The notes: generated by a model from the sequence alone, not told the origin. Shown: positions 1 through 5,934, counted from the stretch's first letter. The stretch: DNA of 6,487 bases from an uncultured Opitutia bacterium (GCA_913048545.1 CAJWWH010000098.1:1-6487); one strand, 5' to 3'. Numbers and translations: made by a program.

Positions 1-880
1 CCGCACTGATTGCACAGGGTGCAGGAACCATTGGCATTAAAGAGAAATGTTTACTCGCTAATGCCATGCCCAGACCGGAATTCTGCATCCCCACTTCAAT
101 TGAAAATGTCCGGCATTCCGACTGATCTCTACGCAAAAAAACTCCGACCATGAATCCCAGAAAAAATCCACCCATATGTAAAAGAACCACCGCACCGAGC
201 AGGATTTGCCAATGATCCAAAATAATATCTTTTTTAGCCGCTAAAACAAAGCCAACAATTAATAAAATAAAGAGAACCGATATAAATGGAGATACTGTGG
301 AAACCCGACGGGCGGACTGCTCGAAGGTTTTTTTCCAAAGCAGCCCCAGGAGCAGGGGGAGCAGGACCACCAGAAGAATACTTTTGAGCAGGGCCCAGGC
401 ATCCACGGGAAGATAATGACCGGCGTACAAATTGGTCAGCCAAGGGGTTAAAATAATCGCGAGCATAGTGGAAACCATTGTCAGGCTTACCGACAGGGCA
501 ACATTGGCCCGGGCCAAAAAAACCACCACATTGGACGCAGTACCACCCGGGCAGGAGGACACCAGGATTAAACCTACCGCCATTTCAGGTGGCAACTGAA
601 GAATCCATGCGAGCAGAGCTCCCCAACCGGGCATGATGAGAAACTGGGAAAAGACCCCCCACCCCACTAATTTAGGCTCCTTCCAGACCCGGACAAAGTC
701 CTCGGGCTCCAATGTCATTCCCATTCCCAGCATAATCACACCCAACCCCCATCCGATTGCGTCCTTTCCGTACCATAAAAAAAGGGAAGGTTCAATGAGG
801 GCAAGGAAACCAACCAGTACCGACAAGAGGGGGAAAAAACGGGTTGCACCCCGTGCAATCGCCTCGACTCGGCCGGTCAT
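1..880 (-). CDS. Bile acid:sodium symporter (BASS) family transporter, 3' end cut by window edge
   Basis: This is an inner-membrane, sodium-coupled carrier of the BASS family, which moves organic anions (bile acids in animals; pantoate or keto acids for some bacterial and plant members). The first 293 residues are visible and only the last ~15-35 should be missing. Two family hallmarks are clear: SCPGGTASNVV at residues 109-119 and IEVGMQNSGLGMALA at 261-275. By comparison with the Neisseria ASBT structure, the sodium ligands are present: Q79, S116, N117, E262 and Q266. Hydrophobic segments fill the rest, as expected for about ten helices. The usual 'PGA' of the last visible loop reads PCA (288-290). 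The ATG at 880 is chosen because family alignment begins there; GGAG lies 11 bases upstream. The frame stays open further upstream, without an ATG in the part I read. The substrate cannot be told from sequence. It is not an ACR3 arsenite carrier by its motifs. Confidence 0.93.
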   Translation of the reverse strand, partial: MTGRVEAIARGATRFFPLLSVLVGFLALIEPSLFLWYGKDAIGWGLGVIMLGMGMTLEPEDFVRVWKEPKLVGWGVFSQFLIMPGWGALLAWILQLPPEMAVGLILVSSCPGGTASNVVVFLARANVALSVSLTMVSTMLAIILTPWLTNLYAGHYLPVDAWALLKSILLVVLLPLLLGLLWKKTFEQSARRVSTVSPFISVLFILLIVGFVLAAKKDIILDHWQILLGAVVLLHMGGFFLGFMVGVFLRRDQSECRTFSIEVGMQNSGLGMALASKHFSLMPMVPAPCAISA

Positions 881-913
881 ATTCGGATAGGCTCCAACCC
901 AATCGTATCCACC

Positions 914-1105
914 ATGAAAATTAAGCTCAAGATCAAGCTTGCCCTCGTTCTCTCCGCATCCATTCTCATCAATATTTTTCTGATTTGGGAAGTTTTTCGC
1001 TTACGCAAGGAAAATAGCCAACTGAGCCGCTCAAGTTCCCCGGACAGTCAAAGCTTGGAGGAATTATGGGAAGCGAACCAACCTCCTGAAAAAAAAAGCG
1101 GTTGA
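914..1105 (+). CDS. Small single-pass membrane protein (63 aa), unknown function
   Basis: I do not recognise the family. The 63 residues have the layout of a small membrane-anchored protein: a lysine-rich start (MKIKLKIK), one hydrophobic segment at about 9-27 (LALVLSASILINIFLIWEV), then a charged, glutamate- and lysine-rich tail with short heptad-like spacing (FRLRKENSQL) facing the other side of the membrane. The positive-inside rule is satisfied at both flanks, so the orientation is ambiguous. It starts 33 bases from the start of the BASS gene on the other strand and ends 2 bases before the convergent F5/8 gene. Its promoter must therefore overlap the transporter start region. No Shine-Dalgarno sequence is visible. 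It is probably real because it fills exactly the gap between two genes and has a coherent membrane-protein composition, but it could be spurious. Confidence 0.55.
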   Translation: MKIKLKIKLALVLSASILINIFLIWEVFRLRKENSQLSRSSSPDSQSLEELWEANQPPEKKSG

Positions 1106-1107
1106 AA

Positions 1108-1647
1108 TTAGTTGGCAATTTCCCAGAATTCTACTTCGCCCCACAAATGACCCCAGCCCTGAAATTTGGGGGATATCCGGAAATACCGGGCGTTGACCGC
1201 CTGAAGGTCAAGCTCGGCCCAGGCTCCCTTTCCTTTTTCAGTAAGAAACCCTTCGTATTCATTGAAGTCAAGAAACTGCTTTCCGTCCCGGCTTACCTCG
1301 ACCTTGATCTCGGCGAGCTCATCCGCCCGGTCAGTCGGTTGAAAGTATATCCGGATCACCCCGATTTTTTTATCGCTTCCCAAATCAAAAGTGACAACCG
1401 GATCGACCTTGAACCAGGCAGTCCAGGTTGACCGCCAGCCATCTTTTGGAAGCTTTCCGTCCTTGAGAAGGCTGACATTCAATCGGCCCGCGTCCATGGT
1501 CGGATTTTTGGACGAAGTTACCTGAACAACCGGAGACAGCCGAAACTTCCGGGAATCCCCGTCACGGGCACGGGATTGAGACAGTAAAAATGTTCCCGCA
1601 CCCACAAGCAAAAGTACCATGGGTAAACAATATAAATTCCTTTTCAT
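1108..1647 (-). CDS. Exported F5/8 type C (discoidin-like) domain protein
   Basis: The product is a secreted or periplasmic protein made of essentially one F5/8 type C (galactose-binding-like, CBM32-type) domain, a beta sandwich that usually binds carbohydrate or another surface ligand. Residues 1-27 form a signal sequence (MKRN, hydrophobic 8-22, probable cleavage after SRA). The domain spans about 38-178. Family features are LKDG followed by the tryptophan-rich GWRSTWTAW (61-78), the strand pair VTFDLGSDKKIGVIRIY (85-101), VEVSRDGKQF (116-125) and the closing YFRISP...GEVEFWEI (155-177). No catalytic domain is attached, while many family members are appendages of glycoside hydrolases or sulfatases. 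It lies 38 bases after the nuclease-fold lipoprotein gene in the same direction, so co-transcription is plausible. No Shine-Dalgarno sequence is evident. The ligand is unknown. Confidence 0.85.
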   Translation of the reverse strand: MKRNLYCLPMVLLLVGAGTFLLSQSRARDGDSRKFRLSPVVQVTSSKNPTMDAGRLNVSLLKDGKLPKDGWRSTWTAWFKVDPVVTFDLGSDKKIGVIRIYFQPTDRADELAEIKVEVSRDGKQFLDFNEYEGFLTEKGKGAWAELDLQAVNARYFRISPKFQGWGHLWGEVEFWEIAN

Positions 1648-1685
1648 TTATTTGTTTTGATCCAAATTATTCCCCCGTGCAAGTT

Positions 1686-2090
1686 TCATTCATGTAAATT
1701 CTGAATAAATTTTCCGTTCAGATAAAGATCCGCCCACACCCAAAAACCGGTTTTCCCTCGTTCAAGGTTTCTTATCTCCACTGTCTCTGCCGCTTCCAGC
1801 ATTCTCTTAAATACATGCCATTGGCGAAACCCTGCCCTGGATTTTTCAGTGTTTTTATCGTCAATTGATTGAACATTAATCCCCCGGACTTTCACAGTCA
1901 GGGCCCGTCCAAACACCGGATGAACTTGCTGCAGATTCGCAACAAAGGTATTTCCGTCTAATGTTTCAAGAATGTCCATGGTGACATCCAATTGAAACCG
2001 TGAATTAAATTTATGATTATTTTCACCGGATTTTGAGGAACAACCAGCGAGTAAAATGGTTAACCATAAAAAAGTTTTTATCTTCCACAT
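1686..2090 (-). CDS. Lipoprotein with thermonuclease (SNase)-like fold, apparently catalytically inactive
   Basis: The N-terminus is a lipoprotein signal: MWKIK, hydrophobic 6-14, lipobox LAGC with the acylated C17. Residues ~33-130 follow the pattern of thermonuclease homologues: DGNTFVANLQQVHPVFG (45-61), LTVKVRGIN (64-72), a helix at 84-101, VEIRNLERGK (104-113) and WADLYLNGK (119-127). Aligned by eye to staphylococcal nuclease, all the key residues differ: Asp21 is N47, Arg35 is K67, Asp40 is N72, Glu43 is S75 and Arg87 is W117. The protein also stops right after the strand that ends 'NGK', lacking the usual last helix. I therefore infer a membrane-anchored, non-cleaving relative, perhaps a binding protein. 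It follows the LysR regulator by 54 bases. GAGG sits only 2 bases before the ATG, unusually close, but the lipoprotein signal fixes the start. Confidence 0.82.
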   Translation of the reverse strand: MWKIKTFLWLTILLAGCSSKSGENNHKFNSRFQLDVTMDILETLDGNTFVANLQQVHPVFGRALTVKVRGINVQSIDDKNTEKSRAGFRQWHVFKRMLEAAETVEIRNLERGKTGFWVWADLYLNGKFIQNLHE

Positions 2091-2144
2091 TACCTCACTT
2101 AGAATACGAAATCTAATGAAGTCAACCTTTCGGAAGAGTGGAGG

Positions 2145-3071
2145 TCACAACTTTCTGTTTACCATCCAATGACAACCGGATTCTTCCGCAATCTTAATAA
2201 ACATCCTTTCTGCTTTGTTAAATTTCCTTCCTTTTCGGACCGAAATCCCCCAGGTGCGGGCTAATTTTTTGGACCCCAGAGGCAAACTGACCAGTTCGCC
2301 CCGTTGTACTTCCTCCTCCACCGCCCAGTCGGCAAGAATCCCCACTCCCATACCGGCTTTTATCAATTCCTTACTCGCTTCCGGACTACTGATTTCCATC
2401 GAGGAGGATAGTCGGACTCCTAATTTATCAAAATAATCCGTGAGGATTCGAAAGGTGTAACTCGTACGATTGTAGAGAATAAAATTTTCCGACCCTGAAT
2501 CATCCCAATTAATTTTCTGATTTTTTACCCATTCGTGATTGGGAAGTGTCACTAGTCGTAATTCATCGTTAAAACAGGGTACGAATTCGATTTCAGAAAT
2601 ATTAATAGGGGCCAGTGTGATAGCCAGATCAATTTTTCCTTCACCCAGTAATTCAAAACAGGCCGGGGTGTCGTCACATTTCACTTCAAATCGACACTGC
2701 GCCTGAGTTGCCTTAAACTCTGAAAGAATGGGGGGAAGAAAAAACCGACAGGCCTGAGCACTCGCACCCAGACGGATCCGCCCGGTTCCAAATTTCTCAA
2801 ACCCATCCAGTTCATCCCTGACATTTTCCATTTCATGAAGAAAAGGGCGGACAAAACTCAACAAACGGTCGCCCGCTTCCGTAAGGGCTACTTTTTTTCC
2901 CTGACGACGGAAGAGGCGGCAACCCGCCTCTTCTTCAAGATTTTTCATTGAATGGCTCACCGCCGATTGGGTAAGAAACAAATGCTTGGCTGTTTTTGTA
3001 AAGCTCCCGGTGCGACAAAGTGCGTCGAACGCTTCCAATTGCCTCGTGTCGAATGGTCGAATTCTTTTCAT
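2145..3071 (-). CDS. LysR-type transcriptional regulator
   Basis: A full-length (308 aa) LysR family regulator, a cytoplasmic DNA-binding protein that usually acts as a tetramer and responds to a small ligand. Residues 8-67 are the winged helix-turn-helix: RQLEAFDALCRTGSFTKTAK, then LFLTQSAVSHSMKNLEEEAG with the recognition helix, then LFRRQGKKVALTEAG. A linker helix follows (70-92). The effector-binding domain covers about 96-300, with the typical GRIRLGAS, GKIDLAI and GMGVGIL signatures. The ligand and targets are not predictable. It is divergent from the exported protein at 3244 across a 172-bp AT-rich gap, the classic position for a LysR target, and two exported-protein genes follow it in the same direction. 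No Shine-Dalgarno sequence is seen, but the start agrees with the family's usual N-terminal length. Confidence 0.95.
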   Translation of the reverse strand: MKRIRPFDTRQLEAFDALCRTGSFTKTAKHLFLTQSAVSHSMKNLEEEAGCRLFRRQGKKVALTEAGDRLLSFVRPFLHEMENVRDELDGFEKFGTGRIRLGASAQACRFFLPPILSEFKATQAQCRFEVKCDDTPACFELLGEGKIDLAITLAPINISEIEFVPCFNDELRLVTLPNHEWVKNQKINWDDSGSENFILYNRTSYTFRILTDYFDKLGVRLSSSMEISSPEASKELIKAGMGVGILADWAVEEEVQRGELVSLPLGSKKLARTWGISVRKGRKFNKAERMFIKIAEESGCHWMVNRKL

Positions 3072-3108
3072 ATAAAAAGCAACTTTAGCAAATCATGAAC
3101 CAATTTTC

Positions 3109-3131
3109 ATTTTATTAGCTTTTTGTAAAAT
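3109..3131. promoter_or_regulatory. Interrupted palindrome between divergent genes, candidate LysR operator
   Basis: ATTTTA (3109-3114) and TAAAAT (3126-3131) are exact inverted repeats separated by 11 bases. They lie 38 bases upstream of the LysR regulator start and 113 bases before the divergent exported-protein gene. LysR proteins bind interrupted dyads in such gaps, which is the reason for the call. The region is very AT-rich, so such a dyad can arise by chance, and it does not fit the strict T-N11-A arrangement. The rest of the 172-bp gap shows another A/T palindrome (TTTTAAAA, 3133-3140) and no promoter I can defend. Confidence 0.25.
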
Positions 3132-3243
3132 CTTTTAAAATAATCAGGATATTCTACCTGCCCATCGCGAGCGGATTTTGAAAGCCAATTAAATATTAAT
3201 CTTCTCGCTTGTCTGAAGCGGAAGAAATCAATAACTTTTACCC

Positions 3244-4191
3244 ATGCGAAAGTTCGTACAGTTTACATCAATTTGCATTTTATTTAATTTGGCTGCAAAC
3301 AAAGCCGTTGCCCAACTTCACCCTATGGAAGCATTGGGCAGGACAATATACGATTCTTTCAGGCAGGCGGACTTTGAATCTTTCTTTCGACGCTCCATTT
3401 TCTCGATGAATGAGGGAGAATTTAAGTATTTCCTTAAAAATATCAGAAATAAGTCTATCCGGGAAAACCTCATCGCCCTGCACAAGCAGGACTTCCCCGC
3501 CCACTCTTCCCAGTTAGAGAAGTGGGAGATCGCCTTTGAACATCAATGGAGGATTGAACTTCGTCACCTGGCTAGATATCTGCCCTCAAAGGTCCAGCAA
3601 AACACATTTTATCCCATATTACAGGAAGCAAAGGAATACGGCATCAAATGGGAGACCGCCAAACTCCTTGCTATCGAAGTGCTGCTTCCTGCAACTTGGA
3701 AAAACGGGCGTTTTCACATTAAAGGGGATCTTGATCTCGATTCCAATGAAAGTAGTGCACGGGTACTTTTTCTTGATCGAAATCTAAATTATCGGATTAC
3801 CTTGAATAAATTGACTTATTCCAAGTCCCTGATGATCGGTACCGAAGCGGAAAATTCTGATGAAATTTTCAAACCCGGTATTCTAGGTAACGGTTCCGGA
3901 CAGGGTGATATTCTCATCCGTTTTGACTCCAGTACCCCGTCCGAACTTTTTTACTTTTGTCCCGATCAAATCGGGGCTGGTGGTACGATCAAAGTGAAAG
4001 ATCTGGATGATATGGATAAACCCAATCAAAGGACTGATCTGCTGCTGACATTTTCCTACGGACAACCCGCCAGGGCTTATCAAATACTGGTCAAAGAAGT
4101 GTTAATCTCGTCCCGCGGTGCAATATTTACCGAACGACCGAAATTTCTTGGTGAAGTTGCCCTGCCCCGAGGGCTCTCTTTTCCGTATTAA
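3244..4191 (+). CDS. Exported protein with degenerate cupredoxin-like domain, unknown function
   Basis: A 315-residue exported protein. Residues 1-23 form a signal peptide (MRK, hydrophobic 4-18, cleavage after AVA, mature protein starting QLHP). Residues ~28-150 are helix-rich and charged, with no fold I recognise. Residues ~156-252 resemble the small cupredoxin-like domain of environmental bacteria that ends YYYC..H..MGG.I.V: here LNYRITL (181-187), SLMIGTEAENSDEI (195-208), GQGDILIRFD (219-228) and FYFCPDQIGAGGTIKV (236-251). The first ligand histidine (normally HP before the F/L..GT strand) is S195, the second is Q242 and the methionine is A245; only C239 remains. A C-terminal beta-rich part (262-315) is unassigned. 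The start is set by the signal peptide; GGAAGAAA lies ~18 bases upstream, too far for a good ribosome site. It is a likely target of the divergent LysR regulator. Its stop is 7 bases from the convergent lipoprotein stop. Confidence 0.85.
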   Translation: MRKFVQFTSICILFNLAANKAVAQLHPMEALGRTIYDSFRQADFESFFRRSIFSMNEGEFKYFLKNIRNKSIRENLIALHKQDFPAHSSQLEKWEIAFEHQWRIELRHLARYLPSKVQQNTFYPILQEAKEYGIKWETAKLLAIEVLLPATWKNGRFHIKGDLDLDSNESSARVLFLDRNLNYRITLNKLTYSKSLMIGTEAENSDEIFKPGILGNGSGQGDILIRFDSSTPSELFYFCPDQIGAGGTIKVKDLDDMDKPNQRTDLLLTFSYGQPARAYQILVKEVLISSRGAIFTERPKFLGEVALPRGLSFPY

Positions 4192-4198
4192 AAAGGCA

Positions 4199-4714
4199 TT
4201 AGCGGTTATCTAAAATTACTTCGGTTATCTGACCGTTTTTATAACGGATAATTTGTGTAAGTGCCCCTTCTTTATTCCACTTCCTGAAAATACCGTTCTC
4301 CATCCCATCGAACCATTGTCCTTCCTCCTGAAGTTTGCCGTTGGGCCACCAAAACCTTTCCATTCCATCTTTTCTTCCCAAAAGAAAATCTGCCTCCGCC
4401 CGGGGCGACTCGTTCGGGAAACTTTGAAATGCCCTCCCGGTAAATGGCTTACGCTCCACATCGTAATGCCAAAGCCCGGTTGTCTTGTCGCGAACTAATG
4501 CCCCACCGTCCACCGTAACAAGTTTTAAGGACAGACGAGAATTTTCCCATTCCAATTTTTGAATCTGTAACTCCATTTCGTTAAGCTTCTTTTTTCGGTC
4601 AATCGCCGATTCTCCCCCTCCTTGCGGATCCTGCTTTTTTTCATCCTCAAATATTTCCAGGCAACCACTCAAGACCATGGAGATACAGAAAAAACCCATC
4701 GCAATATATTTCAT
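4199..4714 (-). CDS. Lipoprotein with coiled coil and MORN_2 (YwqK-type) repeats
   Basis: A 171-residue lipoprotein: MKYIAMGFFCISMVLSGC has a lipobox LSGC with the acylated C18. An acidic, glycine-rich linker follows, then a coiled coil at about 39-65 (KKKLNEMELQIQKLEWENSRL), then MORN_2-type repeats from ~88 on: PFTGRAFQSFPNESPRAEADF (90-110), GRKDGMERFWWPNGKLQEEGQW (113-134) and GMENGIFRKWNKEG (137-150). Many databases name such proteins 'YwqK family antitoxin'; that name reflects one family member, and no toxin partner is visible here. MORN_2 proteins are generally surface or envelope scaffolds of unknown detail. An upstream in-frame ATG at 4756 would add 14 residues, but the lipoprotein signal argues for the start at 4714. 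A strong GAGGAGGG (4731-4738) lies 16 bases upstream, far for an SD. Confidence 0.85.
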   Translation of the reverse strand: MKYIAMGFFCISMVLSGCLEIFEDEKKQDPQGGGESAIDRKKKLNEMELQIQKLEWENSRLSLKLVTVDGGALVRDKTTGLWHYDVERKPFTGRAFQSFPNESPRAEADFLLGRKDGMERFWWPNGKLQEEGQWFDGMENGIFRKWNKEGALTQIIRYKNGQITEVILDNR

Positions 4715-4783
4715 ATCATGTTCGAATAAACCCTCCTCAGGCAAACGCAAGTGCATTAAGTAACGCCAAAGGTTATTTGTCCG

Positions 4784-4811
4784 TTGAAAAAATTATCTCC
4801 TCCGATAGATT
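4784..4811 (+). promoter_or_regulatory. Weak sigma-70-like promoter candidate for the DUF6428 gene
   Basis: TTGAAA (4784-4789, 5 of 6 matches to the consensus) and TAGATT (4806-4811, 4 of 6) are 16 bases apart. Transcription would begin around 4818, leaving a leader of only ~6 bases before the ATG at 4824. That fits the lack of a Shine-Dalgarno sequence there. The match is modest and the sigma-factor preferences of this organism are unknown. I see no ArsR-type operator beside it. Confidence 0.25.
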
Positions 4812-4823
4812 AGATGGCATATT

Positions 4824-5273
4824 ATGAAAGTCTCAACGCTCAAAGATTCATTGGATTCACTCGAACAGGTCACCTTTGTGCTCCCTAACGGGAGCCATGT
4901 GCCGCCCCATTTTCATGTCACTGAAGTTGGTATTATATCCAAGCACTATGTTGATTGCGGCGGAACAGTTCGCAAAGAAAGCACTGCAAATTTCCAACTC
5001 TGGAGTGCCGATGACTTTGAACACCGAATCGACCCGAAAACAATTGTCGAAATTATTCAGATTGCTGAAAATTCTCTCGGTTTGGAAGATCTCGAAGTGG
5101 AGGTGGAGTACCAGTCCGATACTGTCGGAAAATATGGACTCGCTTTCGACGGAACCCGTTTTCAACTGACCCCCACTAAAACCGATTGCCTGGCCAAAGA
5201 AAAATGCGGCATTCCTGAGGAAACCGAAGACACCTCGGACACAAGTTGTAATCCGTCCTCCGGTTGCTGTTGA
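4824..5273 (+). CDS. DUF6428 family protein with cysteine-rich tail
   Basis: A soluble 149-residue protein of the DUF6428 family, whose biochemical role is not established. The recognisable core is LPNGSHVPPHFHVTEVG (20-36), KHYVDCGGTVRKE (40-52), FQLWSADDFEHR (57-68), LGLEDLEVEVEYQ (85-97) and TDCLAKEKCGIP (120-131). The cluster H29, H31, E34, H41 and C45 could make a metal site; the tail adds C122, C128, C142, C148 and C149 (ending SGCC). From memory, members often sit with arsR, arsC or ACR3 genes, so a role in arsenic or thiol-metal handling is a reasonable guess, but no ars gene is in this window. The gene is divergent from the MORN_2 lipoprotein and convergent with the small membrane protein ending at 5308. 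There is no Shine-Dalgarno sequence; the start matches the family's N-terminus. Confidence 0.88.
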   Translation: MKVSTLKDSLDSLEQVTFVLPNGSHVPPHFHVTEVGIISKHYVDCGGTVRKESTANFQLWSADDFEHRIDPKTIVEIIQIAENSLGLEDLEVEVEYQSDTVGKYGLAFDGTRFQLTPTKTDCLAKEKCGIPEETEDTSDTSCNPSSGCC

Positions 5274-5286
5274 TCCGAGGAGGACG
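5254..5286 (+). terminator. GC-rich hairpin spanning the stop of the DUF6428 gene
   Basis: CGTCCTCC (5254-5261) pairs perfectly with GGAGGACG (5279-5286). An alternative fold adds CGG/CCG inside with a 2-base bulge. The stop codon TGA (5271-5273) is in the loop. Downstream comes CTTCCCCGTTTTCTG, so the T tract is short and displaced, making this at best a weak intrinsic terminator. It lies between two convergent genes (stops at 5273 and 5308), where transcript ends are expected. On the opposite strand no T run follows the hairpin. Confidence 0.4.
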
Positions 5287-5307
5287 CTTCCCCGTTTTCT
5301 GTATATT

Positions 5308-5484
5308 CTATTTTTTAAAGTCGAGCAGTAGAGACAGGCAAACACTGACCGCTAATATCACCGAAATTCCGCAGCCCAATAGCTTCATATTATCCGACTC
5401 CCTCATCCCGACCACAAAAAGTGAATAGGCAAAGACGAGCGCCGAAAGCAAAATAATAAGTTTTACGGGTAACCGTGCATTCAT
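5308..5484 (-). CDS. Small two-helix membrane protein (58 aa), unknown function
   Basis: This frame encodes 58 residues from an ATG at 5484 to a TAG at 5308: MNARLPVK, a first hydrophobic helix at about 8-26 (LIILLSALVFAYSLFVVG), a short polar loop MRESDNMK, a second helix at about 35-54 (LLGCGISVILAVSVCLSLLL) and the basic end DFKK. The hairpin topology, with positive charges at both ends and an acidic loop, is typical of a real small inner-membrane protein with both ends in the cytoplasm. It starts 42 bases after the stop of the DoxX-like gene at 5527 in the same direction, so it may be the last gene of that transcript. No Shine-Dalgarno sequence is visible. I do not recognise a family. It fills an otherwise empty 253-bp gap. 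Confidence 0.6.
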   Translation of the reverse strand: MNARLPVKLIILLSALVFAYSLFVVGMRESDNMKLLGCGISVILAVSVCLSLLLDFKK

Positions 5485-5526
5485 CGCTTTTAAAATTCGA
5501 TTACTTTTATTTTCTGAATTCTGGCA

Positions 5527-5913
5527 CTACTCACACAGTGGATCAACTTCCACTTTTTTACCTGGAAGAATGACATAGCTTATCATGCCGATTAGAACCA
5601 GATTCACTGCAATTTGATCGTAATCACCAATGATCACATGCGTCACCGCCGCTCCTACCATTACCGCAATCAAAACTGATCCCGAATAAAGAGCAAATTT
5701 GAAGCGTCTGCTCTTAATAAAAAATGCAAGGAGAAGACCAATTCCGCATGCAATTTCAGTTAGCGCAATTGCCCGAACCACTAAAGGATCAAAAAAAGAG
5801 ACCCAGAGCATTCTTTCCGCCAGAACTTCTATTGGTTGAAAAAAACGGTCTAATCCGCCGATTGTGAATAGTGCAAAAAGTAGGATCTGTAATACTTTTT
5901 TAAACCGAATCAC
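5527..5913 (-). CDS. DoxX-like family membrane protein
   Basis: A 128-residue integral membrane protein with four hydrophobic segments (about 5-20, 44-66, 73-95, 98-117), the size and topology of DoxX-like proteins. Family features are the GGLDRFFQP turn after helix 1 (19-27), VRAIALTEIACGIGLLLA (46-63) and VGAAVTHVIIGDYD (86-99) between helices 3 and 4. DoxX was first known as a subunit of an archaeal thiosulfate:quinone oxidoreductase, and some actinobacterial relatives act in redox homeostasis; most DoxX-like proteins have no known substrate, and none is implied here. The start is GTG at 5913, with AGGG 7 bases upstream, and helix 1 begins at once, so no later start would work. It follows the next DoxX-like gene by 21 bases: one operon is likely. 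Confidence 0.85.
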   Translation of the reverse strand: MIRFKKVLQILLFALFTIGGLDRFFQPIEVLAERMLWVSFFDPLVVRAIALTEIACGIGLLLAFFIKSRRFKFALYSGSVLIAVMVGAAVTHVIIGDYDQIAVNLVLIGMISYVILPGKKVEVDPLCE

Positions 5914-5934
5914 CGAATTCCCTGTCCTAGTTAA

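Noticed and set aside
633..890. 85-codon open frame on the plus strand
   Set aside because: It is antisense to the BASS transporter, which has clear family motifs; the translation is proline- and basic-rich low-quality sequence with no recognisable feature.
1102..1431. 109-codon open frame on the plus strand
   Set aside because: It is the shadow of the F5/8 type C gene, whose signal sequence and domain motifs are clear on the minus strand.
2101..2125. TTGACT and TATTCT on the minus strand as a promoter for the nuclease-fold lipoprotein
   Set aside because: The spacer is only 13 bases, too short for a sigma-70 promoter.
3961..3975. Perfect hairpin CCCGAT-CAA-ATCGGG
   Set aside because: It is inside the coding sequence of the cupredoxin-like region with no T run after it; most likely a coincidence of codons.
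4164..4180. GCCC-CGA-GGGC hairpin followed by TCTCTTTT, terminator-like
   Set aside because: It lies before the stop codon of the exported-protein gene (stop at 4189-4191), so terminating there would cut the message; the stem is only 4 bp.
4199..4714. Toxin-antitoxin module, from the 'YwqK antitoxin' label of MORN_2 proteins
   Set aside because: The protein is a lipoprotein with a coiled coil, and neither neighbour resembles a toxin; the label alone is not evidence.
1..5273. An arsenic operon made of the BASS-superfamily transporter and the DUF6428 protein
   Set aside because: The transporter carries BASS sodium-site motifs and not those of ACR3, and the two genes are ~4 kb apart with unrelated genes between them.
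4857..5345. 162-codon open frame on the minus strand
   Set aside because: It lies antisense across the DUF6428 gene, which is recognisable along its whole length; the minus-strand translation has no coherent domain.
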